64,000 nt of DNA from GCA-003244245 sp050700115. GTDB lineage: Bacteria; Actinomycetota; Actinomycetes; Mycobacteriales; Pseudonocardiaceae. Positions 47,946-57,359 of the stretch are shown piece after piece. Every line of letters starts with the position of its first letter. Positions within the stretch are counted from its first letter, which is position 1. Position numbers and translations under genes: made by a program. Below the pieces are notes generated by a model, which was given only the letters and a program-made list of their open reading frames with translations, searched no databases and had not been told where the DNA came from. The DNA lies in assembly GCA_050700115.1 (NCBI GenBank), contig JBOHGG010000027.1, positions 1 through 64,000 of the forward strand, written 5' to 3'.

Positions 47946-48417
47946 GCAGCCGGGGTCGCAGATCCTCGGACGACACGGCGTCCAGACCGTCCCGCTCGAT
48001 CCGGGCAGCGAGCGAACGAGCGTGACCGGCCAGGCCCGCGACGTCCAGTCCATGTGGAGGGTCGGCAGCGTGGGGGTCGATCCGGTCCGCACCGCGGTGC
48101 AGCAGTGCCGCCGCGCCCCTCGGGTTGCCGCGCTGCACGTGGGTGAGACCGACCGCGAGTTGCGCCAGGCCCTGCCACAGCTCGCGGTGCTCCCCCGCAG
48201 TTGCCTTCCAGACCCCCTCGAGCACCTCGTGAGCGTGGAACGGGTAACCGTCGTCGATCAGCTGCTGGGCCTGGCGCACCGCATCGTCCGGGCTCAGCGC
48301 GACATCCTCGGGAACCCGGTCGACCCCCTGCGCACCATGTGGCAACGGCCGGCCCTGGGCATCTCGGGGTCGGGCGTTGCGGGCCCGGCCGGTGGGGTCC
48401 CGGTCACGGCTGCTCAT
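47923..48417 (-). CDS. DUF309 family protein
   Basis: A 164-residue protein with the DUF309 core 'YPFHAHEVLEGVWKATAGEHRELWQGLAQLAVGLTHVQRGNPRGAAALL', containing the H-x-x-H-E and WQGL motifs of the family. The ATG of MSSRDRDPTG is preferred over the longer frame. Function is unknown; members are small helical proteins that may bind metal. Confidence 0.85.
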   Translation of the reverse strand: MSSRDRDPTGRARNARPRDAQGRPLPHGAQGVDRVPEDVALSPDDAVRQAQQLIDDGYPFHAHEVLEGVWKATAGEHRELWQGLAQLAVGLTHVQRGNPRGAAALLHRGADRIDPHAADPPHGLDVAGLAGHARSLAARIERDGLDAVSSEDLRPRLLSRGRPA

Positions 48418-48495
48418 CCCTCCATGATGAGCCTCGGCGCGCCCCCTGGGTGAGGGCACCCACCGGGCTGGGACACAGGGAGGCAGGATGGAGGC

Positions 48496-49623
48496 ATGGA
48501 CCACCACGGTCGCCGCGAGCACACCGACCGGATCCGGCTGGGTGGCTGCGCGCTGCCGGTCGTCAGCCCGGGCCGGCTCTACGTCTGCGGCATCACCCCC
48601 TACGACGTGACCCATCTGGGACACGCCAGCACGTTCGTGTGGGCGGACACGGCCGCTGCCGTGCTACGCCTGGCCGGGGCGGAGACCGTGACCTGCCGCA
48701 ACATCACCGACGTCGACGACGTGCTGACCCGTGCCGCCGTGCAACGCGGCCGGCACTTCGACGAGTTCGCCCTGGAGCAGGAGTACCTGTTCGGACGGGA
48801 CATGACCGCGTTGCGAGTGCGCCGGCCCGAACACGAACCGCGGGCCCGGCACCACGTCGGGCGGGTCGTGCAGCTGGCCGCGGCGCTGCTTGCCACGAGC
48901 CACGCCTACCAGCGCGGCGGTGCGGTGTACTTCCATGGTGCCGATGTCCCGGCCAAAACGGGGCTGAGCCCCGACCGGGCCGCGGAGCTGGCGGCCGAGT
49001 TCGGCGATAGGTCCGACGACCTGGAGCGCGACGACCCCTTCGACGTACCGGTATGGCGGCCCTCCGCCGACGACGAGCCCGGCTGGCCCAGCCCGTGGGG
49101 TCGCGGCAGGCCCGGCTGGCACGCCGAGTGCGCCGCCATCGCGCTGGGAGTGCTCGGCCCCGCGGTCGACATCCTGGCCGGTGGGGCCGACCTCGACTTC
49201 CCGCACCATGCCTACCAGGCCGCCATGGTGGAGGCGGCAACCGGCGTGGGCCCCTTCGCACGGGCCGAGCTTGCAGTCGGGACGGTCACCGTGGACGGCG
49301 CGAAGATGGCCAAGTCGACCGGCAACCTGGTGCTGGTCGGCGATCTGCTCGGGCACCATCCCGCCGCGGCCGTGCGGCTGCTGCTGCTCAACCGGCCGTG
49401 GCGCCAGACCTGGGACTTCCGCGCCGGGGACATCAATGCCGAGGCAAGCCGGCTCGATCGCCTGTACTCAGCAGCCGGGACGGCGCGGACCTCACCCGCC
49501 GCATCGGACGCCGTCATCGCTGCCCTGGTGAATGACCTCGACGTACCGGCCGCCCTCGCGATCGGGGAGGAGTCGGGCGGTGACGCGGCGCGGTTGGTGC
49601 TGCGCACCCTCGCCCTGGAGTGA
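48496..49623 (+). CDS. CysS/MshC-family cysteine ligase paralogue
   Basis: A 375-residue class I synthetase-like protein. 'RLYVCGITPYDVTHLGHAST' carries the zinc-binding Cys and the HIGH-equivalent TxLGHA. 'GRPGWHAECAAIALGVLG' and 'GGADLDFPHHAYQ' provide further zinc/adenylate residues. The KMSKS loop reads GAKMAKSTGNLVLV. Its length (about 375) and the NLV segment after KMAKS are nearer to MshC (mycothiol ligase, about 410) than to CysS (about 460). It lacks the anticodon-binding domain of CysS. It may be MshC itself or a paralogue charging cysteine to another acceptor, and the Ala in KMAKS is atypical. Confidence 0.75.
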   Translation: MDHHGRREHTDRIRLGGCALPVVSPGRLYVCGITPYDVTHLGHASTFVWADTAAAVLRLAGAETVTCRNITDVDDVLTRAAVQRGRHFDEFALEQEYLFGRDMTALRVRRPEHEPRARHHVGRVVQLAAALLATSHAYQRGGAVYFHGADVPAKTGLSPDRAAELAAEFGDRSDDLERDDPFDVPVWRPSADDEPGWPSPWGRGRPGWHAECAAIALGVLGPAVDILAGGADLDFPHHAYQAAMVEAATGVGPFARAELAVGTVTVDGAKMAKSTGNLVLVGDLLGHHPAAAVRLLLLNRPWRQTWDFRAGDINAEASRLDRLYSAAGTARTSPAASDAVIAALVNDLDVPAALAIGEESGGDAARLVLRTLALE

Positions 49624-49675
49624 CCTTCCTGAGTGGACCCCGTGAGAGGCACCCCATCGAGAGGCGGTGAAAACC

Positions 49676-50158
49676 ATGACATGCACGCTTATCCTGCTCA
49701 GGCACGCGAAATCGGCATGGCCCGCAGGTATCCCCGACGCGCAACGGCCATTGGCCGGGCGGGGGCGCCGCGACGCCCCCGCCGTCGGCCGCTGGCTGCG
49801 CGGGCAGATCGCCGGAATCGATCTCGTGTTGTGCTCCCCCGCGGTGCGAGCGGTCCAAACCTGGGACCTTGCGGCCGCAGAGTTGGATGCGATACCCCGA
49901 GTCCGTCATGACGAACGTCTCTACGGCGCGTCGGCCGAGGAGCTACTGAGGATCACCCAGGAGTTGCCCCACACCGCGTCGACGGTGGCCCTGGTGGGCC
50001 ACAACCCCGACTTGGAGGACCTCCTGGAGTTGCTGACCGGAACCGTCGAAATCCTCAAGACCTCCGCCATCGCCGTCATGACCACCCCGGGCACGTGGGC
50101 CGAGGCAAAGGCTCGATCGTGGACCTTGGAAACATTGGCAACCCCGCGCGGTAGCTGA
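49676..50158 (+). CDS. SixA-like histidine phosphatase
   Basis: A 160-residue phosphoglycerate-mutase-fold protein with LILLRHAKSAWPAG, the catalytic RHAKS loop, and 'TVALVGHNPDLEDLLELL', the second histidine. It matches the SixA family that dephosphorylates phosphohistidine. It lies 52 bases after the ligase gene, with GAGGCGG before the ATG. The relation to the ligase is unknown. Confidence 0.9.
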   Translation: MTCTLILLRHAKSAWPAGIPDAQRPLAGRGRRDAPAVGRWLRGQIAGIDLVLCSPAVRAVQTWDLAAAELDAIPRVRHDERLYGASAEELLRITQELPHTASTVALVGHNPDLEDLLELLTGTVEILKTSAIAVMTTPGTWAEAKARSWTLETLATPRGS

Positions 50159-50243
50159 CGGGTCGCCCACCGTGACGCTTTCGTGACTGTCCGCTGTGTG
50201 CCTCCCTACGATGTGCATCTATCCTGCGGGAGTGACGGTCTCA

Positions 50244-51278
50244 ATGGCGACCCGAAGGCTGTGGGTGCTTTCCCTGGCGCTGGGCCTGCTGGTCACCGCC
50301 GGTTGCACCAGTTCGCCAGACGAGAACACCCAGGTCCTCCCGGACGACTGCACTCGCACGATCACCCAAAGCGACGAGGTGGCTGCGGCCGTGCGAGCCG
50401 CTTCCCCGGGAGACACGCTGTGTTTCACCGGCGGTAATCTCGTCGACGCCGATGTGGCGATGAACAGGTCCGGCACCAGCGACGCGCCGATCCGGCTCGT
50501 CTCCAATGGAGCCACCGTCTACAACGTTCGCATCACCGCCGACCACGTCGTCATCGAGGGTTTCACCGTCGTCGGTGGCGACGGACTGTTCCTTGAGGGA
50601 GCGGGGATCACCGCAGCGCACAACACGATCCGAGACACCCAGCGAAGTGGTATCGCCTGCATGCCATGCACCGACTCGACCATCGCATCCAACACCGTGC
50701 AACACGCATCCACGAGCGGCATCTACATCACCGGGCAGGGGATCACGGTGAATGGCAACACGGTGAGCGAAACGGTGGCCCGCGACGATGGTGACGCCGA
50801 CGGTATGCGCTTCTTCGGCACCGGTCATCGGATCACCGGTAACACCATTCGCGACATCTCCGCCCGAGGCTATTCCGCTCCCCCGCACCCCGACTGCTTC
50901 CAGACCTACGACCACAGCCCACCCACCTTCGACGTCGTGATCTCCGACAACACCTGCCACAACGTCGACGCACAATGTCTGATCGCCACCGACGACCAGC
51001 CCGGCAGCAGCGATGCCCCCACCGGAATCCCGTCGATCACGTTCGTCGGTAACACCTGTGCGACCACCGGTGCTCAGGCGATTAACCTGCGCCGGTGGCC
51101 GAACGTCGAGGTGCGGGAGAACAGGTTCTCCGGTCCGGGCCTGCAGCGCGCAATATTGATCATCGACGGCTCTACCGGCTGCACGGTGATCGGCAACACC
51201 ACCGTCGGCGTACCCACCGTGGAGATCGACGGCTCTTCTCGGCAAGGTTTTCACCAGGACGGCAACAACCCCGCCTAA
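50244..51278 (+). CDS. Secreted right-handed beta-helix lipoprotein
   Basis: A 344-residue protein starting MATRRLWVLSLALGLLVTAG with lipobox TAGC near residue 21. The mature part has beta-helix coils ('PIRLVSNGATVYNVRITADHVVIEGFTVVGGDGLFLEGAGITAAHNTIRD', 'GIYITGQGITVNGNTVSETVARDDGD', 'FVGNTCATTGAQAINLR'), with cysteine pairs (CMPC, 'DNTCHNVDAQC'). It resembles extracellular polysaccharide-binding or -cleaving beta-helix proteins but no catalytic aspartates can be assigned. An upstream GTG start is possible. Confidence 0.78.
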   Translation: MATRRLWVLSLALGLLVTAGCTSSPDENTQVLPDDCTRTITQSDEVAAAVRAASPGDTLCFTGGNLVDADVAMNRSGTSDAPIRLVSNGATVYNVRITADHVVIEGFTVVGGDGLFLEGAGITAAHNTIRDTQRSGIACMPCTDSTIASNTVQHASTSGIYITGQGITVNGNTVSETVARDDGDADGMRFFGTGHRITGNTIRDISARGYSAPPHPDCFQTYDHSPPTFDVVISDNTCHNVDAQCLIATDDQPGSSDAPTGIPSITFVGNTCATTGAQAINLRRWPNVEVRENRFSGPGLQRAILIIDGSTGCTVIGNTTVGVPTVEIDGSSRQGFHQDGNNPA

Positions 51279-51345
51279 CCAGACGCCTGCCGCACCGGTC
51301 GGCGGATGCTCACGATGGGCCAAGACGGGCACGTACGCTGAATCC

Positions 51346-51804
51346 ATGCTCCTGGACGGCGTAAACCACGTCGCGGTGCTCACCAACGACACCGCCCGCC
51401 TGCACGAGTTCTACCGCAAGGTCTTCGACGCGACCGTGTCGCACAACGCCGAAGTGGCACCTGGAGTGCGTCTGTCGTTCGTCGACATCGGTCCGGCCTC
51501 GGAACTCAACGTGTTCCAAGTCGACGGCAACGCGGAGGCGCAACGGCAGACACCGATGTTCGGACGGGGCCGCATTGACCATCTCGGCCTTCAAGCGGCG
51601 TCGCTCGATGCCTTCGAGGAGATTCGCCGACGACTTATTGCCTGTGGCGCGAGCGACGGGTTCGTCACCGACTTCGGACCCGTCCTCAGCGTCTTCTTCC
51701 GGGATCCCGACGGGCTCGAAGGCGAGGTGTGTGTCACTAACCCCGATGCCCAGCCGGACGTGTTCAACCCACCTGGAACGCCAGCGGCTCGTTTCGAGAG
51801 TTGA
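51346..51804 (+). CDS. VOC/glyoxalase-fold protein
   Basis: A 152-residue protein with paired beta-alpha-beta-beta-beta modules: 'MLLDGVNHVAVLTNDTARLHEFYRKVF' with the first metal-ligand histidine (VNHVAV) and 'GRIDHLGLQAASLDAFEEI' with the second (IDHLGL), then 'VFFRDPDGLEGEVC' with the glutamate. Metal ligands H, H and E appear intact, so a dioxygenase or lyase-type activity is plausible. It ends five bases from the convergent efflux gene. Confidence 0.85.
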   Translation: MLLDGVNHVAVLTNDTARLHEFYRKVFDATVSHNAEVAPGVRLSFVDIGPASELNVFQVDGNAEAQRQTPMFGRGRIDHLGLQAASLDAFEEIRRRLIACGASDGFVTDFGPVLSVFFRDPDGLEGEVCVTNPDAQPDVFNPPGTPAARFES

Positions 51805-51808
51805 GGCG

Positions 51809-53533
51809 CTACACGCCTTCACGAAGGACGACTTGCTGGCCTTCTTTGAGGCCGGAGATGACCTGGGTGCGATCGTCTCCGACGAGGCCGGCCTGGAACC
51901 TGACTTGTTGCTCTACACCGTCGGCGTCGACGACGGTGACGGAGCTTTGGTCGCCTCGTTTGCGAACAGCCGAGTTAGGAACGGTGAGGACGTCCTCGAC
52001 CTGGTTGGTCAGCACCCGTGCCTGAGCGGTTTGGCCGTCCTTGAGTCGGGGATCGGTCTCGTTCAGTACGACGGTGACGTAGTAGTTGATCACGCTGGAG
52101 ATGCTGCTGCCGGCAGGGGCCACAGCAACCACCGTCCCGGCACGAGTGAGGTCGGGCACGGCATCGAAAGACACCTCGACCTTCTGGTTAGGACCGACCT
52201 TCGCCGCGTCGGATTCCTCGAACGGCACAACGACCTGGAAGGTGTTGATTTCGCTGAGGACCAGGAACTGCGTGCCGCCAGGACGCTGGGGGCCAGTCGC
52301 GGTGTTGCCCAATGACGTGCTGCTGTTCACTTCGAGCCCGGGGATGGCAGCATCGCTGCCTGGCGCCAGTGGGCTGGTGTTCGCGCTGGGCTGGATGTAC
52401 TCCCCCACCACACCGTTGATGACCGACACGGTGCCCGCGACCGGCGCGCGCAGCACGGTGTTGTCCACATCCCGCTGCGCAGCGGCGACCTGGGCCTGAG
52501 CGCTGGCTACCAGCGCGACCTGCTGCTCGATGTCGAACGGCCGGCCCGAGCCCACAGCGTCGAGGTTATTCTTCGCGGCGATCACGCTCTGGCGGACATT
52601 CTCGATCGAGACCTGCCCGGATGCGCGGTCGACATTCAGTCTCTGCTGCACGGCGTCGAGAGCGGCCTTGTCCGCCAGCACCTGGCGGCGGGCGCTGACG
52701 ACCGCCTGCTGATCCATCGGGAGCCGGTTACACGCCGGGTTGCCGCTGCCGCCACCGCCCGGACCACCACCTGCCCCCGGGACGCCAGCACTCACGGGGC
52801 CTGCTTGCACGGGGTTCTCCACACCCGCCTGAGCCGGCCCCACCCCGACCGACGAGTCAGGCCCGTCGGGAGTGGCTGAGCCGTTACCACCGGTGCCGGC
52901 GGGGGCAACGCCGGTACCGGGCGGCGGCGGGGTGTAGGGAATACCCCCGGTGGAGGCGCAGGAGATCTGATCGGCACGCAGCTGCTCCTGGGCCTTATTC
53001 AGCAAGAAACCGTCGAAGTCCAATTGCCGGCGCGCTTGGTCAACCGCGGAGGCATCCGCGGAGAGCTGCGTATCGACCAGCCGCTCCGTCGCAGTCAAAA
53101 TCTGCTGCGCCTGATCGAGGGTGTCTTTTGCGCCCTCAACCGTCGTCGCATTCACAAGTTTACCGAACAACGCCTGCTGGGAATTCAGCTGCGCCTGCAA
53201 CTGATCCAACGTCTGCCGAAGCAGGAAGTCATCGGTCCGCGCCAAGACCTGGCCCACGCTTACCCGATCCCCGACCTTGACCAGCACATCCTCGAGCTGG
53301 CCACCCCTCGGGAACCCCAGATTCTTCTCCCTGATGGCGGCCAATGAACCTGACGCCGACACCTTTGTGACCACGGCGCCCCGCTCCACCCGCCCGGTCG
53401 GCGGCGGTGACGGCTCACTGCCGCACCCAACCGCCGTGCCCAGAACGGCCACCAGTCCAAGCGCCACCAAGGCCCGGGCCCCAAAGGCCCGGGCTGGTGA
53501 CCGCGTTGTCGGACTGGTCAGGATCGTGGTCAC
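51809..53533 (-). CDS. MacA-like periplasmic adaptor (HlyD family) lipoprotein
   Basis: A 574-residue adaptor with a lipobox (AVGCG near residue 37), a biotinyl-lipoyl half-motif 'KVSASGSLAAIREKNLGFPRGGQLEDVLVKVGDRVSVGQVLARTD', a long helical hairpin (about 100-340) interrupted by a Gly/Pro-rich insert of about 75 residues (around 'YTPPPPGTGVAPAG'), the second lipoyl half 'NTVLRAPVAGTVSVINGVVG', and a beta-barrel plus membrane-proximal domain. In a monoderm it probably bridges the MacB-like permease and the cell wall. It is third in the minus-strand operon. Confidence 0.87.
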   Translation of the reverse strand: MTTILTSPTTRSPARAFGARALVALGLVAVLGTAVGCGSEPSPPPTGRVERGAVVTKVSASGSLAAIREKNLGFPRGGQLEDVLVKVGDRVSVGQVLARTDDFLLRQTLDQLQAQLNSQQALFGKLVNATTVEGAKDTLDQAQQILTATERLVDTQLSADASAVDQARRQLDFDGFLLNKAQEQLRADQISCASTGGIPYTPPPPGTGVAPAGTGGNGSATPDGPDSSVGVGPAQAGVENPVQAGPVSAGVPGAGGGPGGGGSGNPACNRLPMDQQAVVSARRQVLADKAALDAVQQRLNVDRASGQVSIENVRQSVIAAKNNLDAVGSGRPFDIEQQVALVASAQAQVAAAQRDVDNTVLRAPVAGTVSVINGVVGEYIQPSANTSPLAPGSDAAIPGLEVNSSTSLGNTATGPQRPGGTQFLVLSEINTFQVVVPFEESDAAKVGPNQKVEVSFDAVPDLTRAGTVVAVAPAGSSISSVINYYVTVVLNETDPRLKDGQTAQARVLTNQVEDVLTVPNSAVRKRGDQSSVTVVDADGVEQQVRFQAGLVGDDRTQVISGLKEGQQVVLREGV

Positions 53534-53631
53534 AGCGAGGTCCCCCCTGTCATCGGGCTTCTACGCTGTGCAACGCCTGAGGGGACGGTGAGTTACGGGG
53601 TGGTGCGCGACAGTGCGGTGAGTCTTGCGAG

Positions 53632-54855
53632 TCACTGGTACCTGAGGGCTTCGATGGGTCGTAGCCGGGCGGCCCGATTGGCCGGGTAGCCGCCGGCGAC
53701 CAGGCCAATCGCGAGGCTGATCGCGAACGAGATCACGATGGAGGAGATGGTCACGGCGGGGGCGAACGATTCGAAGGTGGGGCCGAGAGAGGGCGCGACG
53801 GTAGCACCGAGCTCTGACAGACCGACCCCGACAACAACGCCGATGATCCCGCCGAGGCCAGCCAGCACCGTGGCTTCGATCAGGAATTGTTCGAGGACCG
53901 CGCGGCGAGTGGCGCCGATCGCTTTTCGGATGCCGATCTCCCGGGTTCGCTCGGTGACCGAGACCAGCATGATGTTCAGGACACCGATCGCGCCGACGAG
54001 CAGTGAGATCGCGGCAACGGCTGCGGTGAACAGGGTGAGGATGCGCAAGACCTGATTGAAGGAGTCGAGCCGGCTGCGCAGGGATTGGACCTCGAAATCT
54101 CTATTCGCGGGGTCCTTGATCCGGTGCCGGTCGCTGAGGATGCGGATCGCCTCATCCTGGACGGCCGGCACGGCAGCAGCTTGGGCGGCCTGCACGATGA
54201 TCTGGTTGACCTTGTCACCACCGCCGAAGATGTAGCGGCGCGCGGTGTTCAGCGGCATGACCGCGAAACTGTCATTCGGCTCACCGAAGGACTGCGTCAC
54301 TCCGATGACCCTGAAGGTCTGGCGGTTGATCCGGACCGTCTGGTTCAGCGCGGCTGCGGGGTCGTCGCCGAAGAGATAGGTCGCCACGCTGGGACCCAGC
54401 ACCACCACTTTCGCGGTGGAGCGGACCTGGGCCTCGTCGAAGAATGACCCGGCCGCCACATCCTGGTTGTTCACCTCGAGCCAGCGTTCGGTGGAGCCGA
54501 CGACCGTCGCCCGGTACCTGAAGTCATCCTCGACCAGCGCTCTGCCGGTGGTGGCGGGGATCACGGCGTCGATTTGGCCTGCCAGCGGCGACTCCTGCAA
54601 TGCCGCGACGTCGGCATCGATCAGATCCTTCGGGGGGGTACCGCCGGGGACGTTGCCGACCGTCGGCACGATGGTGATCAGATTGGCCAGCGGCTCGAGT
54701 TGCGCATTGACCGAGGTCTTCAACCCGTTGCCGAGGGCGACCAGCAGGATCACCGCCGCGACGCCGATGATGATGCCGAGCATGGTCAGCGCGGAGCGCA
54801 ACCGGTTGGCCCGCAACCCCCGCATCGCGATGCGCAGCGCCTCCCGCAGATTCAC
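53632..54855 (-). CDS. MacB-like ABC transporter permease
   Basis: A 407-residue protein with one N-terminal helix (RSALTMLGIIIGVAAVILLV), a large extracellular MacB_PCD domain (about 45-270) and three C-terminal helices with the FtsX core 'LTRFTAAVAAISLLVGAIGVLNIMLVSVTERTREIGIRKAIGATR'-like segment. It is the mechanotransmission permease of a tripartite-like system. Its GTG start overlaps the ATPase gene's stop by four bases. Confidence 0.92.
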   Translation of the reverse strand: MNLREALRIAMRGLRANRLRSALTMLGIIIGVAAVILLVALGNGLKTSVNAQLEPLANLITIVPTVGNVPGGTPPKDLIDADVAALQESPLAGQIDAVIPATTGRALVEDDFRYRATVVGSTERWLEVNNQDVAAGSFFDEAQVRSTAKVVVLGPSVATYLFGDDPAAALNQTVRINRQTFRVIGVTQSFGEPNDSFAVMPLNTARRYIFGGGDKVNQIIVQAAQAAAVPAVQDEAIRILSDRHRIKDPANRDFEVQSLRSRLDSFNQVLRILTLFTAAVAAISLLVGAIGVLNIMLVSVTERTREIGIRKAIGATRRAVLEQFLIEATVLAGLGGIIGVVVGVGLSELGATVAPSLGPTFESFAPAVTISSIVISFAISLAIGLVAGGYPANRAARLRPIEALRYQ

Positions 54856-55544
54856 GCGGTGACCTCCGACCGGTTGCGCTGCACCTGGTCGCTCACGATG
54901 CGCCCGTCGCGCAGCCGCACCACCCGCTTGGCGAACCGGGCGATGTCCTCTTCGTGGGTGATGATGACCACCGTGCGGCCGGCATCGTTGAGCCCACCGA
55001 GCAACTTCAAGATCTCGACGCTGGACGCGGTATCGAGGTTGCCCGTGGGCTCGTCGGCAAGCAACATCGTGGGATCGTTGATCAGCGCCCGCGCGATCGC
55101 CACCCGCTGCTGTTGACCGCCGGAGAGCTCATTGGGCATGTGCTTCTGGCGGTCGCCCATCCCGACACTCTCCAACGCCTGCCGGGCCCGAGTGCGCCGA
55201 TCCCCGATCCCGGCGTAGACCAAAGGCAGCTCGACGTTGCGGACCGCGCTCGTGCGCGGGACCAGGTTGAACGACTGGAACACGAACCCGATCTTGCGGC
55301 TGCGGATCTTGGCCAGCCGGTTGTCGCTGAGAGTGCTGACATCGGTGCCGTCGAGCAGGTAGCGCCCGCTGGTCGGGACATCCAGACAGCCCAGGATGTT
55401 CATGAGTGTGGTCTTGCCCGATCCGGACGGGCCCATGATCGCGACCAGGTCACCGTCGTCGATGGCCAGGTCGACACCGTAGAGTGCACGTACCTCGACC
55501 GAACCCATCCGGTACACCTTGGTGACGTCCTCAAGTTGGATCAT
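54852..55544 (-). CDS. MacB-like ABC transporter ATPase (LolD/MJ0796 type)
   Basis: A 230-residue ATPase: MIQLEDVTKVYRMGSVEVRA, Walker A GPSGSGKTT (about 39-47), 'RKIGFVFQSFNLVPRTSAVRNVELPL', signature LSGGQ in 'NELSGGQQQRVAIARALIND', Walker B 'MLLADEPTGNLDT'. GAAGGGAG precedes the ATG at 55544, so the longer frame is rejected. It starts the operon ATPase-permease-adaptor, probably exporting an antibiotic, peptide or signal. Confidence 0.94.
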   Translation of the reverse strand: MIQLEDVTKVYRMGSVEVRALYGVDLAIDDGDLVAIMGPSGSGKTTLMNILGCLDVPTSGRYLLDGTDVSTLSDNRLAKIRSRKIGFVFQSFNLVPRTSAVRNVELPLVYAGIGDRRTRARQALESVGMGDRQKHMPNELSGGQQQRVAIARALINDPTMLLADEPTGNLDTASSVEILKLLGGLNDAGRTVVIITHEEDIARFAKRVVRLRDGRIVSDQVQRNRSEVTA

Positions 55545-55717
55545 TCCACTCCCTTCTGGATTCGAACGCCATCGGGTCCGGCGGCCGACGCGCGAGCTGC
55601 TAGCCCGTGGGGCGGGAGGGGACGTCACCCACCGTACGCGGCCCAGATCGACGCTACCTCGTTGTGCACGTCACGCAAAGTACTGAAACACATACACATA
55701 CGGGTCTTTTTGTAGGG

Positions 55718-57259
55718 TCAGCCCGCGCGGAACCGGTCGAACACTCGGTACATCAGCTCCGTTCCGCGCGCCAGAGCGTCCACCCGGATCCGCTCGTCGT
55801 TACCGTGCATCCGGGACATCGTGTCGGCATCGGTGGCGTAGGGGTAGATCCCGTACACCGGGATGCCGCGCTGCCGCCACGGTCCAGCGCTGGTGCCCGC
55901 TTCGAACAGGCCCGGCGTGACGACCGCATCCGGGTAGGTCTCGCGAGCCGCGGTGTCCAGCGCGCGGAAGACGTCGGTGTCGATCGTCCCTGGTGGTTGG
56001 GCCATTCGTTGTGCGAGCCCGGCCAGCGTCTCCTCCTCGGTCTGGTTGAGCGAGAGGGGGTTCACCAGGCGCAGCATCACGCCTTCACTGTCGCCCAGCG
56101 CCTTTCGCAACTCCGCCAACGTTGCAGCCACGTCGATACCACCCGGAACCAGCCGGAGATTCAGGCTGGCGGTCGCCGACCCGGGCTGGACATTGACCCG
56201 GTACCCAGCGTGCTGGATCACCGGTGTGACGATGTGGCGCATCAACGCGTTGTGCAGCGTCGGGTGGTCGCTGAGCGCGACCACCAGCGCGCCGGCGCGG
56301 TCCCGCTCGGGCTGTTCGGTGGCGGTCAGCATGAGCCGCAGCGCAGCGGCGAGCTTCGCGTTCTCGGTGCGTGCAGCCCATGCCTGGAAGTACGCCCGCG
56401 TCACATCGGTGAGACCGACCCCGGGCTGGTAGTCGGCCAGCCGGACCGCCGCACGGTTGAGCCGGGTGATCGCCGCGTCCGGGGACGGGCGGGAGGAGTG
56501 GGTGGCGGTGCCCCGGGCGACGAGCTCGAGCGCGGCGGACATCTTGTCCTGCCGGGTCAGCGTGACCACCACCGGTTCCACCGAGCCGGGCGAGGCCAGC
56601 GTCCATCCCCCCTCGGTGATCACGGCTCCGGCGTCGATCTTGTCATAATGCCGCTCGGCGAGCCACCGGGTGCCGTGCGGGCCGGCCTCCTCGTCGCAGT
56701 CGGAGAGGAAGATGATGTCCCGGTCGAACCGGGCGCCCTCACTGAGGTGGCGCAGCAGGGCAGCCATGAACGCGGCATTGGTGCCCTTCATGTCCAGCGC
56801 GCCGCGGCCGTAGACCCAGCCGTCGCGTACCTCCCCGCTGTAAGGCTTGACGGTCCAGCGGTCGGCCTCCACCGACACGACGTCGGAGTGGCACAGCAGC
56901 AGCAGCGGCCGGGTGCCGCCCACAGAGCTCGGGATGCGCGCAATGAAATGCGCGTTGTCCGGTTTCGGGGTCGGGATGATCTCGGTTCGGGCGCCGGCCG
57001 CGTCCCAGATCGACTTGAGCATCTCGGCATGCGCAACGGTGACACCGCCCTCGCCGTTGTGCGACGTGTCGAACCGGATCATGTCGACGGTGAGCTTCAG
57101 CGGATCCAGGTTCACCGGGTCGACGGCGGGGACGGGGGGCGGCGGGGCGACGGTGCTGGTGCAGCCGGCCACCAGGGCGCTGACCGCAACCACCCCCACC
57201 GCTCTACCGCTGAGCTGCAGCGCCTCGCGCCGACTGTACCGTCCGTGGTCACCGGTCAC
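55718..57259 (-). CDS. Tat-exported M20-family metallopeptidase
   Basis: A 513-residue zinc peptidase. The N-terminus has a twin-arginine motif (YSRREALQLSG) and a lipobox-like VAGC. The metal-site residues are seen in LLLLCHSDVVSVEADRW (His, Asp), 'GRGALDMKGTNAAF' (bridging Asp), 'LSDCDEEAG' (catalytic Glu-Glu) and the C-terminal 'GNDERIRVDAL' motif. The dimerisation domain lies at about 240-390. The GTG at 57259 is selected because the Tat motif begins just after it. Substrates are probably small peptides or acyl-amino acids. Confidence 0.9.
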   Translation of the reverse strand: MTGDHGRYSRREALQLSGRAVGVVAVSALVAGCTSTVAPPPPVPAVDPVNLDPLKLTVDMIRFDTSHNGEGGVTVAHAEMLKSIWDAAGARTEIIPTPKPDNAHFIARIPSSVGGTRPLLLLCHSDVVSVEADRWTVKPYSGEVRDGWVYGRGALDMKGTNAAFMAALLRHLSEGARFDRDIIFLSDCDEEAGPHGTRWLAERHYDKIDAGAVITEGGWTLASPGSVEPVVVTLTRQDKMSAALELVARGTATHSSRPSPDAAITRLNRAAVRLADYQPGVGLTDVTRAYFQAWAARTENAKLAAALRLMLTATEQPERDRAGALVVALSDHPTLHNALMRHIVTPVIQHAGYRVNVQPGSATASLNLRLVPGGIDVAATLAELRKALGDSEGVMLRLVNPLSLNQTEEETLAGLAQRMAQPPGTIDTDVFRALDTAARETYPDAVVTPGLFEAGTSAGPWRQRGIPVYGIYPYATDADTMSRMHGNDERIRVDALARGTELMYRVFDRFRAG

Positions 57260-57316
57260 GATCGCCCCCGAACGCTGTGCACCAGGCCCACACACTGCTT
57301 TGCTGGAACCGTAACG

Positions 57317-57357
57317 GCGAGAGGGCCCCTAACAGTGCTGGTCAGGGGCCCTCTCGC
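57317..57357 (-). terminator. Hairpin downstream of initiator tRNA
   Basis: Perfect 14-base arms (GCGAGAGGGCCCCT and its complement) with a 13-base loop begin three bases beyond the tRNA 3' end on the minus strand. No U-run follows, as is common in GC-rich actinobacteria. It probably terminates the tRNA transcript. Confidence 0.6.
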
Positions 57358-57359
57358 GG

